From CBDDKU01 sp965230375 (GTDB lineage: Bacteria; Bacteroidota; Bacteroidia; Flavobacteriales_D; Cryomorphaceae): a stretch of 64,000 bases of DNA. Each line of letters begins with the position of its first letter. Position 1 is the stretch's first letter. Below the pieces are notes generated by a model that was given only the letters and a program-made list of their open reading frames with translations, was not told where the DNA came from and ran no database searches. Where the stretch lies: the NCBI GenBank assembly GCA_965230375.1, contig CBDDKU010000005.1, positions 1 to 64,000 on the forward strand, given 5' to 3'. The translations under genes and the position numbers were made by a program. Of this stretch, positions 9,709-19,747 are shown in pieces.

Positions 9709-10605
9709 TTAGGCCCAGTTTATTCCCTTCTTGAGCAAATCCAACGTGCGTTGCTCTTGAGAGCCACTAGCTACTTGATAGTTGTAAAACCATTTCGCTT
9801 GCTCTGGAAGACTCATGAGAATTGATTCAGTTCTACCGTTACTCTCAAGCCCAAACTTCGTCCCTCGATCGTAAACCAAATTAAACTCGACATATCGGCC
9901 ACGACGAACGTACTGCCACTCCTTTTCCTGATCAGAAAAAGCACGATTTCTGTTGCGCACTATCAACTCCGAATACACCTTTGGAAACAGCATACCCAAA
10001 TCTTTTGAAAAGTCGAATATTTCTTCTTTTGAAAGACCTTGATTCTCCTTTAGCTGATCGTAGAAGATTCCACCTACCCCTCTCGTTTCATTTCGGTGTG
10101 GTATGAAAAAGTAATCGTCGGCCCAAGTCTTGAACTTAGGGTAAAAGCTAGCATCATACTTATCGCAAACTGCTTTTAGAGAAGTGTGAAAGTATTGGGC
10201 ATCTTCTTCTACGATGTAATGCGGGGTGAGATCAATTCCACCACCAAACCAATACACCCCGTTGTCCAGTTCAAAATATCTGATATTCATATGGATAATA
10301 GGCACGTGTGGATTGTAGGGATGCATCACGATGCTCACTCCTGTTGCAAAAAACTCTTCTGCATCAGTTTTTAGGTGCTTCTTTAGTCTGCTTTCAAGCT
10401 TTCCTTCTACAGCTGAAAAGTTGACTCCAGCCTTTTCAAGAACACTACCATGATTCAAAATGCGCGTGTGTCCGCCACCTCCACCATCTCTTTCCCAATG
10501 ATCACTTCTGAATTGACCCTTGCCATCTACTCGTTCAATTTCAGTACAGATGTGACTTTGGATTCTTTGGTAAGCATCCTTGATGTCATTTCTGGATATA
10601 GACAT
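9709..10605 (-). CDS. hemF: aerobic coproporphyrinogen III oxidase
   Basis: 298 residues, the usual length. HemF uses O2 to decarboxylate coproporphyrinogen III to protoporphyrinogen IX in haem synthesis, in the cytoplasm. Family signatures seen: a glycine-rich segment (ERDGGGGGHTRI), HPYNPHVPIIHMNIRYFE, WWF-like GGGIDLTPHY, and the C-terminal YVEFNLVYDRGTKFGL with ESILMSLP. It is the last gene of the run guaA, LysM/PBP protein, hemF, starting 5 bases after its upstream neighbour's stop, so it is probably translated from that operon mRNA. The oxygen-dependent enzyme points to an aerobic organism; hemB lies 12 kb away. Confidence 0.97.
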   Translation of the reverse strand: MSISRNDIKDAYQRIQSHICTEIERVDGKGQFRSDHWERDGGGGGHTRILNHGSVLEKAGVNFSAVEGKLESRLKKHLKTDAEEFFATGVSIVMHPYNPHVPIIHMNIRYFELDNGVYWFGGGIDLTPHYIVEEDAQYFHTSLKAVCDKYDASFYPKFKTWADDYFFIPHRNETRGVGGIFYDQLKENQGLSKEEIFDFSKDLGMLFPKVYSELIVRNRNRAFSDQEKEWQYVRRGRYVEFNLVYDRGTKFGLESNGRTESILMSLPEQAKWFYNYQVASGSQEQRTLDLLKKGINWA

Positions 10606-10610
10606 AAACC

Positions 10611-12428
10611 TTAGTTTATTTGCTTGACTTTATAATCCTTGTACTCGATAATAAAGACTTCCTTGTTCTCCAACTCACTTCCAGTGGTTGACTTTGCAAA
10701 CCTGTAATTTCCAGAAACACCGTTCATTTCGAGTTGATCGAAGAAAATTGAAAAATTGGTACCGTAATTCAACAAAGCACTTCCAAAAAAGAATGTCAAA
10801 TCAAATGCGAGGAACCCAAACTCATATGAGCTTGGATCAATTTGATACTTTCCACGATATAGCTCCAGAAATTGAGAGACATCCGAAGCTTCGTAGTCCA
10901 CAAATGAAGGTACTACCAGTCGAAGGTGGAATCGGTTCTTATACTCAACTTCAATATTGTCGAACTTCACCCATTTATCCATTCCATATACCCTTACGCT
11001 GTATGCTGTATCCAGAAGTGAAAGGCGGGTCATAAAATCACTTACAAAAGCTAAATCATTTGATGGAACTACAAGCACATTCTCACCATCCTTCGAAAGC
11101 CATGAATCTACCTTGTCAGATTCTAATTTATCGATGGTTAATGATCGAATAGAATCATTGTGAGTATTTGGAAAGGTTCCTACCGCATCATTATAAGAAG
11201 AGATCATCTTCTTGCGTAGTGGCCAATCCTTTGGACTTTCGGTATTGATCATGAAAACGTGGTCATCTTGATGTTGAATAGCAACGTAGTTCGCCAGATA
11301 TCTAACCATCGTTTCCTGTGCCGCTGATGACCTAATAAGTCTAGGATTATCTTCAAATACCTTGTTGTTAAAGGAGTTTGGGGAAACGATATACGTGGAA
11401 CTTGATTTAAATTCATCGCTAACCAAAGCAAGGCTAGTTTTGTGCATTGGACCGATGATGATATCCAGGCTATCTCTTTTAGCTTTCTTAAGGGTCTCTT
11501 TTGTCTCAACAATATCATCTCCAACATTGTACACAAACACTTCGGAATTAAGACCTGCTTTGGAGAGAGAGTCTAATGCTATTTGGGCACCGCGATAAAA
11601 TTCCAGTGCCAGCTCGGTTAAAATGTACAAGTCCTTACTCTGCTTCAAAAGGCTTTCAGTCGAATCATTTAGCTCAAACTCAAAAGGGAGCATGAATCCG
11701 ATTCGGTATGTATCTTTATTTATTGTGAAATTTCCAGAAGCCTTTCTAACGGAGTCTCTTTTCGCCTGGCGGCTTTCGACAAATTCATCTGTATACTTTG
11801 GAATCACGATATACTGACCTTCCTTCAATCCATCAGGCAGACCACCATTCATATCCATAATTGAATCTGTGGTGATTGCGTAAGACTGAGAAAGTGAAAA
11901 GAGCGTTTCTCCTTTTATTACTTGATGTACCAAGAAACTATCATTGACTGCCGGTTTTAAGAAGGACTCGTCAGTTCCTGCACTCAAATCGTTTGGAACC
12001 TTGATGACATCACCAATTTTGAAGGAGTCATGAATACCAGGGTTCGCAGCGGCGATACTGTCTATGGGGACTTTGTACTTCTTGGAAATTCCAAAAAGCG
12101 TTTCCTTTTTCTGAACGGTATGTAGGATATAGGCTCCTTCAATATCAACTTCAGTTTTTTTCGCCTCCTTCTTATCAATCGCTTTGATAGGAATCAAAAC
12201 TTCTTCTCCAATATCAAGTCCATCTGTTGCAGTGGGGTTGGCAAGGGCTAATTCAGAAACTGAAACCGAAAATTTTCGGGAGATGGCATAAAGCGTATTT
12301 CCAGGCTCTACAGAATACACATAGTACTCTACCCCGTTTAAAGATATCTTTGGATAATCTTGTGCGTGTGCCAGGCTGATCGTGAGAACAGCCAAGATCA
12401 ATAATGAAAAACGGTGTATTATTCCCAT
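10611..12428 (-). CDS. LysM-repeat protein fused to a periplasmic-binding-protein-like domain
   Basis: 605 residues. A signal peptide (ending AHAQ, about residue 22) is followed by three LysM domains of about 45 residues (each with a ...VEPGNTLYAISRKF-like start and an IP end) between residues 30 and 210. The rest is a class I periplasmic-binding-protein fold of the type used by branched-chain amino-acid receptors (IGFMLPFEFEL..., ALEFYRGAQIALDSL, then DIIIGPMHKTS). LysM should anchor it to peptidoglycan; the binding domain has no transporter partner nearby, so a sensing or structural role is possible. Its ATG overlaps the last 10 bases of guaA, implying translational coupling. Confidence 0.85.
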   Translation of the reverse strand: MGIIHRFSLLILAVLTISLAHAQDYPKISLNGVEYYVYSVEPGNTLYAISRKFSVSVSELALANPTATDGLDIGEEVLIPIKAIDKKEAKKTEVDIEGAYILHTVQKKETLFGISKKYKVPIDSIAAANPGIHDSFKIGDVIKVPNDLSAGTDESFLKPAVNDSFLVHQVIKGETLFSLSQSYAITTDSIMDMNGGLPDGLKEGQYIVIPKYTDEFVESRQAKRDSVRKASGNFTINKDTYRIGFMLPFEFELNDSTESLLKQSKDLYILTELALEFYRGAQIALDSLSKAGLNSEVFVYNVGDDIVETKETLKKAKRDSLDIIIGPMHKTSLALVSDEFKSSSTYIVSPNSFNNKVFEDNPRLIRSSAAQETMVRYLANYVAIQHQDDHVFMINTESPKDWPLRKKMISSYNDAVGTFPNTHNDSIRSLTIDKLESDKVDSWLSKDGENVLVVPSNDLAFVSDFMTRLSLLDTAYSVRVYGMDKWVKFDNIEVEYKNRFHLRLVVPSFVDYEASDVSQFLELYRGKYQIDPSSYEFGFLAFDLTFFFGSALLNYGTNFSIFFDQLEMNGVSGNYRFAKSTTGSELENKEVFIIEYKDYKVKQIN

Positions 12429-13951
12429 TCAATTGTAGCTGGTGGTTTCGAGCTAATATCGTAAACCACGCGGTTTATTCCTTTTACTTTATTGATAATC
12501 TCATTTGAGATCTTACCGAGAAGCTCATATGGCAAGTGACACCAATCGGCTGTCATACCGTCAGTAGATGATACAGCACGGAGTGCTACCGCATTCTCAT
12601 AAGTCCGCTCATCTCCCATTACACCTACACTTTGAACGGGCAAAAGGATCGCTCCAGCTTGCCAAACATTATCGTATTCTCCTGATGACTTGAGGTTATC
12701 AATAAAGATTCGATCAACATCTTGCAAGATTTGTACCTTTTCTGGTGTGATGTCACCTAGTATTCGAATGGCAAGACCTGGACCCGGAAAAGGGTGGCGG
12801 CCCAAAAGAGATTCATCCATCTCCATATCACGACCTACACGGCGCACTTCATCTTTGAATAGCGCACGGAGCGGTTCTACAACCTGAAGCTTCATAAAGT
12901 CAGGCAACCCACCCACATTGTGGTGACTCTTTATTGTTGCAGAAGGACCTTTTACCGAAACAGATTCGATTACATCAGGGTAAATTGTTCCCTGAGCCAG
13001 CCATTTCACATCTTTTACTTCGTGCGAAGCATCGTCAAAAACATCGATAAAGACCTTCCCGATTTGCTTCCGTTTTGTTTCTGGGTCAGATATACCAGCT
13101 AGTGCATCGTAAAAGCGAGATTTTGCATCTACTCCACGTACATTCAGCCCCATGCCTTTGTAGCTTTCTAGTACTTCTTCGAATTCATTCTTTCGGAGAA
13201 GTCCGTTGTCTACGAAAATGCAATAGAGATTTTTGCCAATAGCCTTATGCAATAACATGGCTGCGACTGATGAATCTACTCCACCACTAAGCCCGAGAAT
13301 TACCTTATCGCTTCCGAGCTTTTCCTTCAGCTCTTCTACAGTTTTTTCTACGAAGTTGTGCGGGGTCCACGATTGAGAGCATCCACAGATGTCTACAACG
13401 AAATTCGAGAGTATTTGCTTCCCATCTGTGCTATGGTATACTTCCGGGTGAAATTGAATTGCATAGGTTTCTTCATTCTCAAACTCATAGCCCGCTACGC
13501 GCACATCGGAAGTACTTGCAACTACTTTTGATCCTTGTGGAATCTCGTAGATTGTATCACCGTGCGACATCCAAACCTGCGAGCCTACAGGAACTGAATT
13601 GAACAATCTTGATTCAGAATCAACAGAAACGAGCTTGGCTCTTCCGTACTCACGTGTGGAGCTCCTTCTCACTTCACCAACTTCATCTATATGAGCCAAA
13701 TACTGTGCACCAAAACAAATTCCCAGTAGAGGTAGTTTCCCTCGAATGCCATCTAAAGCTATGCTCGGAGCTTCTTCATCGTATACTGAGTAAGGACTTC
13801 CGGAAAGGATGACTCCTTTTACATTTTCTCCAATCTCTGGAACATTGTTGTAAGGATGAATTTCACAATAGACGTTGAGCTCTCGCAATCTGCGGGCGAT
13901 TAGTTGCGTAACCTGCGAACCAAAATCGAGGATAAGGACCATTTCTTGCAT
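12419..13951 (-). CDS. guaA: GMP synthase (glutamine-hydrolysing)
   Basis: 510 residues from the ATG at 13951; the longer reading from 14011 adds 20 residues absent from the family and runs through the promoter, so it is rejected. GuaA converts XMP, glutamine and ATP to GMP. The glutamine amidotransferase part has the nucleophile Cys79 in GICFGAQ and the His-Glu of QFHPEV; the synthetase part has the PP-loop GLSGGVDSSVAA; the C-terminus ends in the dimerisation domain (PPATIEWE). It heads an operon with the LysM protein and hemF. The TATCTTTG box lies 5 bases before the ATG, suggesting a nearly leaderless mRNA. Confidence 0.98.
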   Translation of the reverse strand: MQEMVLILDFGSQVTQLIARRLRELNVYCEIHPYNNVPEIGENVKGVILSGSPYSVYDEEAPSIALDGIRGKLPLLGICFGAQYLAHIDEVGEVRRSSTREYGRAKLVSVDSESRLFNSVPVGSQVWMSHGDTIYEIPQGSKVVASTSDVRVAGYEFENEETYAIQFHPEVYHSTDGKQILSNFVVDICGCSQSWTPHNFVEKTVEELKEKLGSDKVILGLSGGVDSSVAAMLLHKAIGKNLYCIFVDNGLLRKNEFEEVLESYKGMGLNVRGVDAKSRFYDALAGISDPETKRKQIGKVFIDVFDDASHEVKDVKWLAQGTIYPDVIESVSVKGPSATIKSHHNVGGLPDFMKLQVVEPLRALFKDEVRRVGRDMEMDESLLGRHPFPGPGLAIRILGDITPEKVQILQDVDRIFIDNLKSSGEYDNVWQAGAILLPVQSVGVMGDERTYENAVALRAVSSTDGMTADWCHLPYELLGKISNEIINKVKGINRVVYDISSKPPATIEWE

Positions 13952-13956
13952 GGCTG

Positions 13957-13964
13957 CAAAGATA
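13957..13964 (-). promoter_or_regulatory. TAnnTTTG promoter box of guaA
   Basis: TATCTTTG on the minus strand, ending only 5 bases before the guaA ATG. A matching -33 TTG is not obvious at the usual spacing, so it rests on the -7 box alone. Confidence 0.5.
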
Positions 13965-14173
13965 GTACGAATTGGATATTTACTTGCCCTAAAAATGCCC
14001 TTGAAAAACAATGGAAGACTTCACGGTAAACTCGGGTAAGGCACAGTGGATTAATTGAGTTAACAAAACCTTAAAATAAACTGAAAATGATTAACTTAAG
14101 GCGACGAAAGAATTAATAGACGATGTGTATCATCGCCATATTTAACCAATTTGATGTGAACTCTTTTCGGCAC

Positions 14174-17100
14174 ATGCGAGCATATGCCTTGTTGATTGCA
14201 CTGACCTTCAACTTCTGTTTTTGCGGAAAGGCATTTTCACAAGTTACAATTGCCTACCAGGGCTTTGAGCAGAATGCGGGAGATACGTGGTCAATAGATT
14301 CATTATCTACTCCACCCTGTACGAACGGCTCCGATATCTGGGACTACTCCGCTGGGATCAGCTCTATATTGCCGCAAACGGGATCTCAAATGTGGGGTGT
14401 CCGCGACTTAAATGGGAATTGTGGTGGATCTGGGTTTGAGACTATGTTTTTCGACTCTATTGATGTCTCTTCATATGAAGATGTAGAGTTAAAATTTTCA
14501 TACAATGTCTTTGAGTACGACAATGGTGATGACATAGAGTACCAAGTCATCCTTGATGGTATTCCCCAATCAAGTATTCATCTAGTGGATGGAAGTGCAA
14601 ATCTATCTATCGACTGGACTGATGAAGTTGTTTCGATACCCAACTCCGTCAATGAAGTTTCAATTATTCTACAAGTGAAGCAAGACGGAGGGGGTGACTA
14701 CGCTGGATTTGACGATTTTGTTTTAGAAGGAGTCCTTTCTGATCCATGCATTTCTGCACCTGCCACCCAACCCACCACATTCAATCCAGACAATATCTCA
14801 ACAACAGATTTTGAGCTCAACTGGAATCCAGCCTCAGATTCTAAAACGCTAATAATCGCTAGCGAAGGCGCGCCACCAAACCAATCGCCTGTTGATGGGG
14901 ATGATTATCTGCCCGATGCTGTCTTTGGCAATGGAGATGCCCTGGGAAATAGTTTTGTAGTGTACGAAGGCACTGGAGATCAAATAGTCATTTCAAATCT
15001 CACTCCTGGTACGGAGTACTTTTTTGAAGCTTATTCTTTTTGTGGAGCTTCAACGTCCACGCTATACAACACCACTAGCCCATTGAGCCATAGTGTGCTG
15101 ATGGAGCCTGAAAACCCCGACTTTCTAATTGACTGTACCACTTCCACATCAATGGATTTATCCTGGAGCCCACCTCCCGCAGGAATATGGGACGGATACG
15201 TGGTGATTGGTCGCGAAAACAACACACCAACAACGATTAATTCAACCAATCCAGCGTTAGTCAGCAGCAATCTCGATTTTGGGCTTGCTCCCACTATCGG
15301 CGTCAACAAGGTGCTTTACGAAGGAACTGGAACAAGTATTACCTTATCCGGACTGAATGCATCTCAATCCTACACATTCAAAGTATTCGCTTATTCTTCT
15401 TGCTCGAGCTGCTCGAACCCTAGTTTTTGGGAATATTCATCAGGTACCCAAGCTACGGCAATCGCAGAGCTCGGTGAAGTCGAAAATTTGGCCACCACTC
15501 CTGCCCTAACGAGCATTGCATTCACTTGGGCCATTGATCCTGCCTGTGTCGATGAAATTATACTTGTAGCCAGTGAGTCACCTGTCACCGGAACGCCATC
15601 TGGAAGCAACTATAGCGTTAGCTCTAGTGACTTCACAGATGGTCTGAATCCTAGTCTGAACCCTGGAGAAAAAGTGGTTTACTCAGGAACGGGGACCAGT
15701 GAGACTGTAATAGGTTTAACAACTGACACACAGTACTGTTTCAAAGCGTTTGTTCGAAAAGGAACAGAATGGTCGAACGGGATTGAAATTTGCGAGACGC
15801 CTCGAGAGTCTACTACCCTTGAGCCTGGAGATTTGTCTATTATTTCAGTTGTCACGAATACTGGTGGTGGGGATGATCAAATTTGTTTTGTGTCTTACAA
15901 AAGCATAACGACCAACACGGCCATTGACTTTACGGATAATGGATACGAACGGGTCAGCGCTGGTCTTTGGGGCGACACAGAAGGTACAATTCGAATTGAA
16001 CGAACCGGAGGGACCATTCCTGCCGGCACCCCTATATGCATTGAAGGCCAAGGAAATAACCAAAGTGGTTTCGATATTTATGTTTGTGGTGTTCTAGATG
16101 CTGACTGGTCGATTTTATCCCTTAACGGCAGTTCAAGTTTCAACATGAATGGTACCGACCAAATCTGGATTATGCAAGGCGGCTTGTGGGAGAACCCTGC
16201 TGGTCTTCATAATGCTTATTACACTGGCAATGTGCTATACGGTTGGACGGCAATCGGTTGGGAAGAATCTCCTAACTACGCCAGTACAAGTGGTTCTACC
16301 CTATTCCCCAATTCTTCTTGTCTCAATACAGACTTAGAAACCCTAAACAACGATATTGTCAAATACAACGGCTCTTTTACCCCTGCATCAAAAACGGATT
16401 GGATTACTCGACTCAACGATGTCAATAACTGGGATAGCTTCGGATCATTCTCAGACTTCAACAACAATCCACCATACTACGCTACAACTTGTGTCAACTT
16501 TGATATTCAAGCAGGCGTTTTTACTGAAGGTCTGTGGGTTGGCGACACATCGACTGAATGGGAAGACTGTCGAAACTGGTCTAATCTACGACTTCCGGAG
16601 CCAAACACGAACGTTACTATTCCGCCTAGCGCAAACGACCCTGAGATTTTGCAAAGCGAAGCTACCTGCGCTGATTTAATCGTAGACCTTGGTGCAATGC
16701 TCTCCTTCGCTACACCTTCTTCGACCTTAACTATTTCGGGCGATGTTATCCTAGACGGCGTCTTAGCTATGACGGATGGAAAAATACGCCTTGATGGCGA
16801 TGGAGATCAAACTCTCCAGTCGGCGTCGGATCCCCTCGTCATCCACAATTTAACGCTTGATAAAACGGCTGGTCGAGTTTTCACTGACCAGGATATTGAG
16901 ATAGCCGACTCTCTTGTAGCTATCTCAGGCATTTTAGAGTTGGCCGATAATCAAAAAATCATTTTCCTTCCTGGAGCTGATGTAAGTGATGCTTCAAACT
17001 CAAGCTTCATTGAAGGGAAAGTTCGAAAAGAATCCACTGGTGAGAACTTTGTATTCCCGATTGGTGATACCAATGCCGATGATATTTCGTTTTATCAACC

Positions 17101-18025
17101 CGCGAGGATTTTCGATGTGACCGGTCCAGCCATCATCGACGCCAAATACACGGCAGAAGCCCACCCAAATGCCGGGGCCTACTATGACGGTAACTCAAAT
17201 GATCCTTATGATTTCCAAGAAGTTGGTAATTGTGATTATTGGACCGTAGATTCAATCGATGGATCGGGAACTGTTAAACTAGGGCTGGCTTACACAAACC
17301 TCAACTCAGCGGCATATTGTAACGCCGTGACCGACCCTGATCAACTCAACTATTCCGTTTGGAACGGACTCAACTGGGACATCGTTTTCTCTGGAGTATC
17401 AGGCAGTTATGTCGAATCGGTTTCAGCCTTGAGTCCGGGTATTCTCCCTGTCGCATTTGGAGATTTCGTTTTCACTAGCAATTCATTTTTGAATGTCCTT
17501 CCCGTAGAACTCTTGTTTTTCAATGCGAAACTGGTGGGTAGTGATGTTAGTTTAACCTGGACAACAGGCTCAGAAACGAATAACAGTCATTTCGATATTG
17601 AACGAGCAGGACCCGATCTTGATTTCAAAAAGATTGGCCGTGTGGATGGGGTTGGTGATAGTCCGACTCAAACGGATTATCGCTTCATAGATTCAAAATC
17701 ACTCCTTGGAATGTCTTATTATCGCCTTCGCCAAGTCGATTTCGATGGTAGCTACACGTATTCGGATATTAAATCCATTGACCAGAATGTGAGTCGATCA
17801 AATTTCAAAGCTTACCGATCTGGAAACGAATTGGTTTTAGAATATGCTCCAAACTCTTCGGCTAATTCGGTTCAATTACGATCATTGAGCGGTGCCGTGA
17901 TATTTGAGGCAAAGTTGGATAAGGAAACCTGGACTCATCGAGTTCCACTAACTATGAGTCGTGGAGTGTACGTGGTGCAAGTCATTGATGGATCTGATCA
18001 ATTGACGGCCAAGTTGATTTGGTAG
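14174..18025 (+). CDS. large T9SS-sorted protein with fibronectin-III-like and lamin-tail-like domains
   Basis: 1283 residues from the ATG at 14174, which starts the signal peptide MRAYALLIALTFNFCF...AFSQ; an ATG 51 bases upstream would prepend polar residues. Visible blocks: an N-terminal jelly-roll-like region (YQGFEQNAGDTWSI), three fibronectin-III-like repeats (roughly residues 200-540, each ending near LTPGTEYFFEAYSF or equivalent), a lamin-tail/LTD-like block (about 560-750), a beta-strand-rich block starting LWVGDTSTEWEDCRNWSN that is common in Bacteroidota surface proteins, and a terminal VELLFFNAKL...YYRLRQVDFDG type plus T9SS tail ending AKLIW. It looks like a non-enzymatic surface or adhesin protein. 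Its stop is 1 base from the convergent bshC stop. Confidence 0.8.
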   Translation: MRAYALLIALTFNFCFCGKAFSQVTIAYQGFEQNAGDTWSIDSLSTPPCTNGSDIWDYSAGISSILPQTGSQMWGVRDLNGNCGGSGFETMFFDSIDVSSYEDVELKFSYNVFEYDNGDDIEYQVILDGIPQSSIHLVDGSANLSIDWTDEVVSIPNSVNEVSIILQVKQDGGGDYAGFDDFVLEGVLSDPCISAPATQPTTFNPDNISTTDFELNWNPASDSKTLIIASEGAPPNQSPVDGDDYLPDAVFGNGDALGNSFVVYEGTGDQIVISNLTPGTEYFFEAYSFCGASTSTLYNTTSPLSHSVLMEPENPDFLIDCTTSTSMDLSWSPPPAGIWDGYVVIGRENNTPTTINSTNPALVSSNLDFGLAPTIGVNKVLYEGTGTSITLSGLNASQSYTFKVFAYSSCSSCSNPSFWEYSSGTQATAIAELGEVENLATTPALTSIAFTWAIDPACVDEIILVASESPVTGTPSGSNYSVSSSDFTDGLNPSLNPGEKVVYSGTGTSETVIGLTTDTQYCFKAFVRKGTEWSNGIEICETPRESTTLEPGDLSIISVVTNTGGGDDQICFVSYKSITTNTAIDFTDNGYERVSAGLWGDTEGTIRIERTGGTIPAGTPICIEGQGNNQSGFDIYVCGVLDADWSILSLNGSSSFNMNGTDQIWIMQGGLWENPAGLHNAYYTGNVLYGWTAIGWEESPNYASTSGSTLFPNSSCLNTDLETLNNDIVKYNGSFTPASKTDWITRLNDVNNWDSFGSFSDFNNNPPYYATTCVNFDIQAGVFTEGLWVGDTSTEWEDCRNWSNLRLPEPNTNVTIPPSANDPEILQSEATCADLIVDLGAMLSFATPSSTLTISGDVILDGVLAMTDGKIRLDGDGDQTLQSASDPLVIHNLTLDKTAGRVFTDQDIEIADSLVAISGILELADNQKIIFLPGADVSDASNSSFIEGKVRKESTGENFVFPIGDTNADDISFYQPARIFDVTGPAIIDAKYTAEAHPNAGAYYDGNSNDPYDFQEVGNCDYWTVDSIDGSGTVKLGLAYTNLNSAAYCNAVTDPDQLNYSVWNGLNWDIVFSGVSGSYVESVSALSPGILPVAFGDFVFTSNSFLNVLPVELLFFNAKLVGSDVSLTWTTGSETNNSHFDIERAGPDLDFKKIGRVDGVGDSPTQTDYRFIDSKSLLGMSYYRLRQVDFDGSYTYSDIKSIDQNVSRSNFKAYRSGNELVLEYAPNSSANSVQLRSLSGAVIFEAKLDKETWTHRVPLTMSRGVYVVQVIDGSDQLTAKLIW

Positions 18026-18026
18026 A

Positions 18027-19634
18027 TTATTCTTCTCTCAGGATCAAAAAGCGACCGGAAAACGGCTCAATGGAATTGTAGAGAATATCGATAAATCCTT
18101 CGCCAAAGACCTTGTAACCATACACCAAATTGTAACGGCGTTCTTGAAGGCTTCCGGTTGGTAGGAATTGCGATTGGGCACGCTCGAACTTCGCAATGGT
18201 ATCGCCGTACTTGCGCTTTTCTGCACGCTTTCCCTTCTTCTCCAGATTCAGCAGTATCCGTGAAACTCTGGCCCAGCCGCTTTCAACTGAAGGCCCTAAA
18301 GTAGGGTCGATTTCAGCTAACTGGTCTTCTACCCGATCAAATACTGCCTTGACCGATGCAAAAGCGGGCTCTAAATCATAGGATGAGCTGTTTTCCAAAT
18401 TGAGAAGCATCTCCTCAAGGTGGCCGGAGTGCTTAAACAAGTCCTTTACATTTAAATTTAGGCTATCGAGATCTTCGAAAGCTCGCTTTTCAAGAATGCC
18501 AACTGAATTTCTGAGCATCAAAATCGGGAACTCTATTTCAAAGGCATCAAAGATTCCTTTTAATTGAAACCAATAAGCTAATTCTCCCCCTCCACCGATG
18601 TATGCCAAGTTGGGAAGAATCACTTCTTGATAGAATGGCCTCAACACTACATTCGGACTGAACTTCTCTGGCTCTTCTTCCAAAAGCTGGAGCAGCTCTC
18701 CTTCAGAAAACTCAAGTTGGCTGTTCAAAACAGTATACTTATCGCCCGACTTTTCTATCCGCGCTCTAAACTCATCATCCAAGTAAAAAAGATTAATCTC
18801 TCGGGGATACACTTGCGCCTTATACTTCTCACGTAACGTGGAGCTAGCCTTTTCAACTTCACCTGTACCAATTCCTTCTAGAATCTCTCTTTTGAAATAC
18901 GGCACCGCCAACCGTTTTAATTCCCGATCATCACCATCCACCACGACTACACCATATTTACCAAACAAGTGGTGAACTAGTTTTCGCGTAGCTTCCGAAA
19001 CATTCTTCGAATTGATGTAGGCTTGCTCAAACAGATTGAGAATGGCAGATGATGTATATCCTACCCCGATTACACCCTTCAGTTCTTCAAGTACATCATC
19101 CATCCCCACTGTTGTCATTCGGCCCACTGCCCCACCTTGACCACTTTCCCACTCGATCTTTTTTGATCCAACGAAGAAATGGTTCGCCTCTTCGAAATCG
19201 TGATCTTCGGTTGCCATCCAAAAGACCGGAACAAAGTCGTAATCGCCGTGCTGATCCTTCAATGCCTCACAGGTATTTACTACCGAAATGATTTTGTACA
19301 AAAAGTAAAGCGGCCCTGTGTTCAAGCAGACCTGATGGCCAGTGGTAATGGTGAAAGCCTTTTCATTTCTAAGCTTTTCTACTTGCTTTGTCGGCAGTCC
19401 TGATGCTTTATATTGCTCTAGTAAAGCATTAACAAGAACCTCTCGGTTCTGATATTGAGCTTCCTTAGCCTTAATCTGATCAGCAAAAGATGAAACTTCT
19501 GGTCTCCTTCCATAAAAAGGCTTGAGAGCCTCCTTATTTTCAATATAATCGAGAATTATTTTTCCAAAAAACCCTGTCTCCTTGAGAGAAACATGATCAC
19601 ATTTATAAGAGATTTCTTTTTCGGCTTGAGACAT
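18027..19634 (-). CDS. bshC: bacillithiol biosynthesis cysteine-adding enzyme
   Basis: 535 residues from the ATG at 19634 (a TTG three codons earlier is inside the promoter box). BshC joins cysteine to glucosaminyl-malate in the last step of bacillithiol synthesis. Family signatures: FYGRRPEVSSF, the TTGHQVCLNTGPLYFLYK segment, VPVFWMATEDHDFEE, and YIGGGGELAYWFQLK, in a Rossmann-like core with the typical C-terminal coiled coil (LEKKGKRAEKRKYGDTIAKF). Length matches the family. The other bsh genes are not in this window. It shows that the organism uses bacillithiol as a low-molecular-weight thiol, as many Flavobacteriia do. Confidence 0.95.
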   Translation of the reverse strand: MSQAEKEISYKCDHVSLKETGFFGKIILDYIENKEALKPFYGRRPEVSSFADQIKAKEAQYQNREVLVNALLEQYKASGLPTKQVEKLRNEKAFTITTGHQVCLNTGPLYFLYKIISVVNTCEALKDQHGDYDFVPVFWMATEDHDFEEANHFFVGSKKIEWESGQGGAVGRMTTVGMDDVLEELKGVIGVGYTSSAILNLFEQAYINSKNVSEATRKLVHHLFGKYGVVVVDGDDRELKRLAVPYFKREILEGIGTGEVEKASSTLREKYKAQVYPREINLFYLDDEFRARIEKSGDKYTVLNSQLEFSEGELLQLLEEEPEKFSPNVVLRPFYQEVILPNLAYIGGGGELAYWFQLKGIFDAFEIEFPILMLRNSVGILEKRAFEDLDSLNLNVKDLFKHSGHLEEMLLNLENSSSYDLEPAFASVKAVFDRVEDQLAEIDPTLGPSVESGWARVSRILLNLEKKGKRAEKRKYGDTIAKFERAQSQFLPTGSLQERRYNLVYGYKVFGEGFIDILYNSIEPFSGRFLILREE

Positions 19635-19640
19635 ATTCTG

Positions 19641-19648
19641 CAAATCTA
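19641..19648 (-). promoter_or_regulatory. TAnnTTTG promoter box of bshC
   Basis: TAGATTTG on the minus strand, ending 6 bases before the bshC ATG. This supports the ATG over the TTG that lies inside the box, and predicts a very short or absent leader. No good -33 element at normal spacing. Confidence 0.45.
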
Positions 19649-19747
19649 AGCTTTATTCAATTTTGAATTTGTTTGGAAAGCGACAAGTCTTGAAATCTCC
19701 GATTTCCGTATATTGAGCGGCTAAAATTCTTCAAAATTCAATTACAC

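Noticed and set aside
13952..14011. Twenty extra N-terminal residues for GuaA
   Set aside because: The family starts at MQEMVLILDFGSQ; the extension covers the promoter box.
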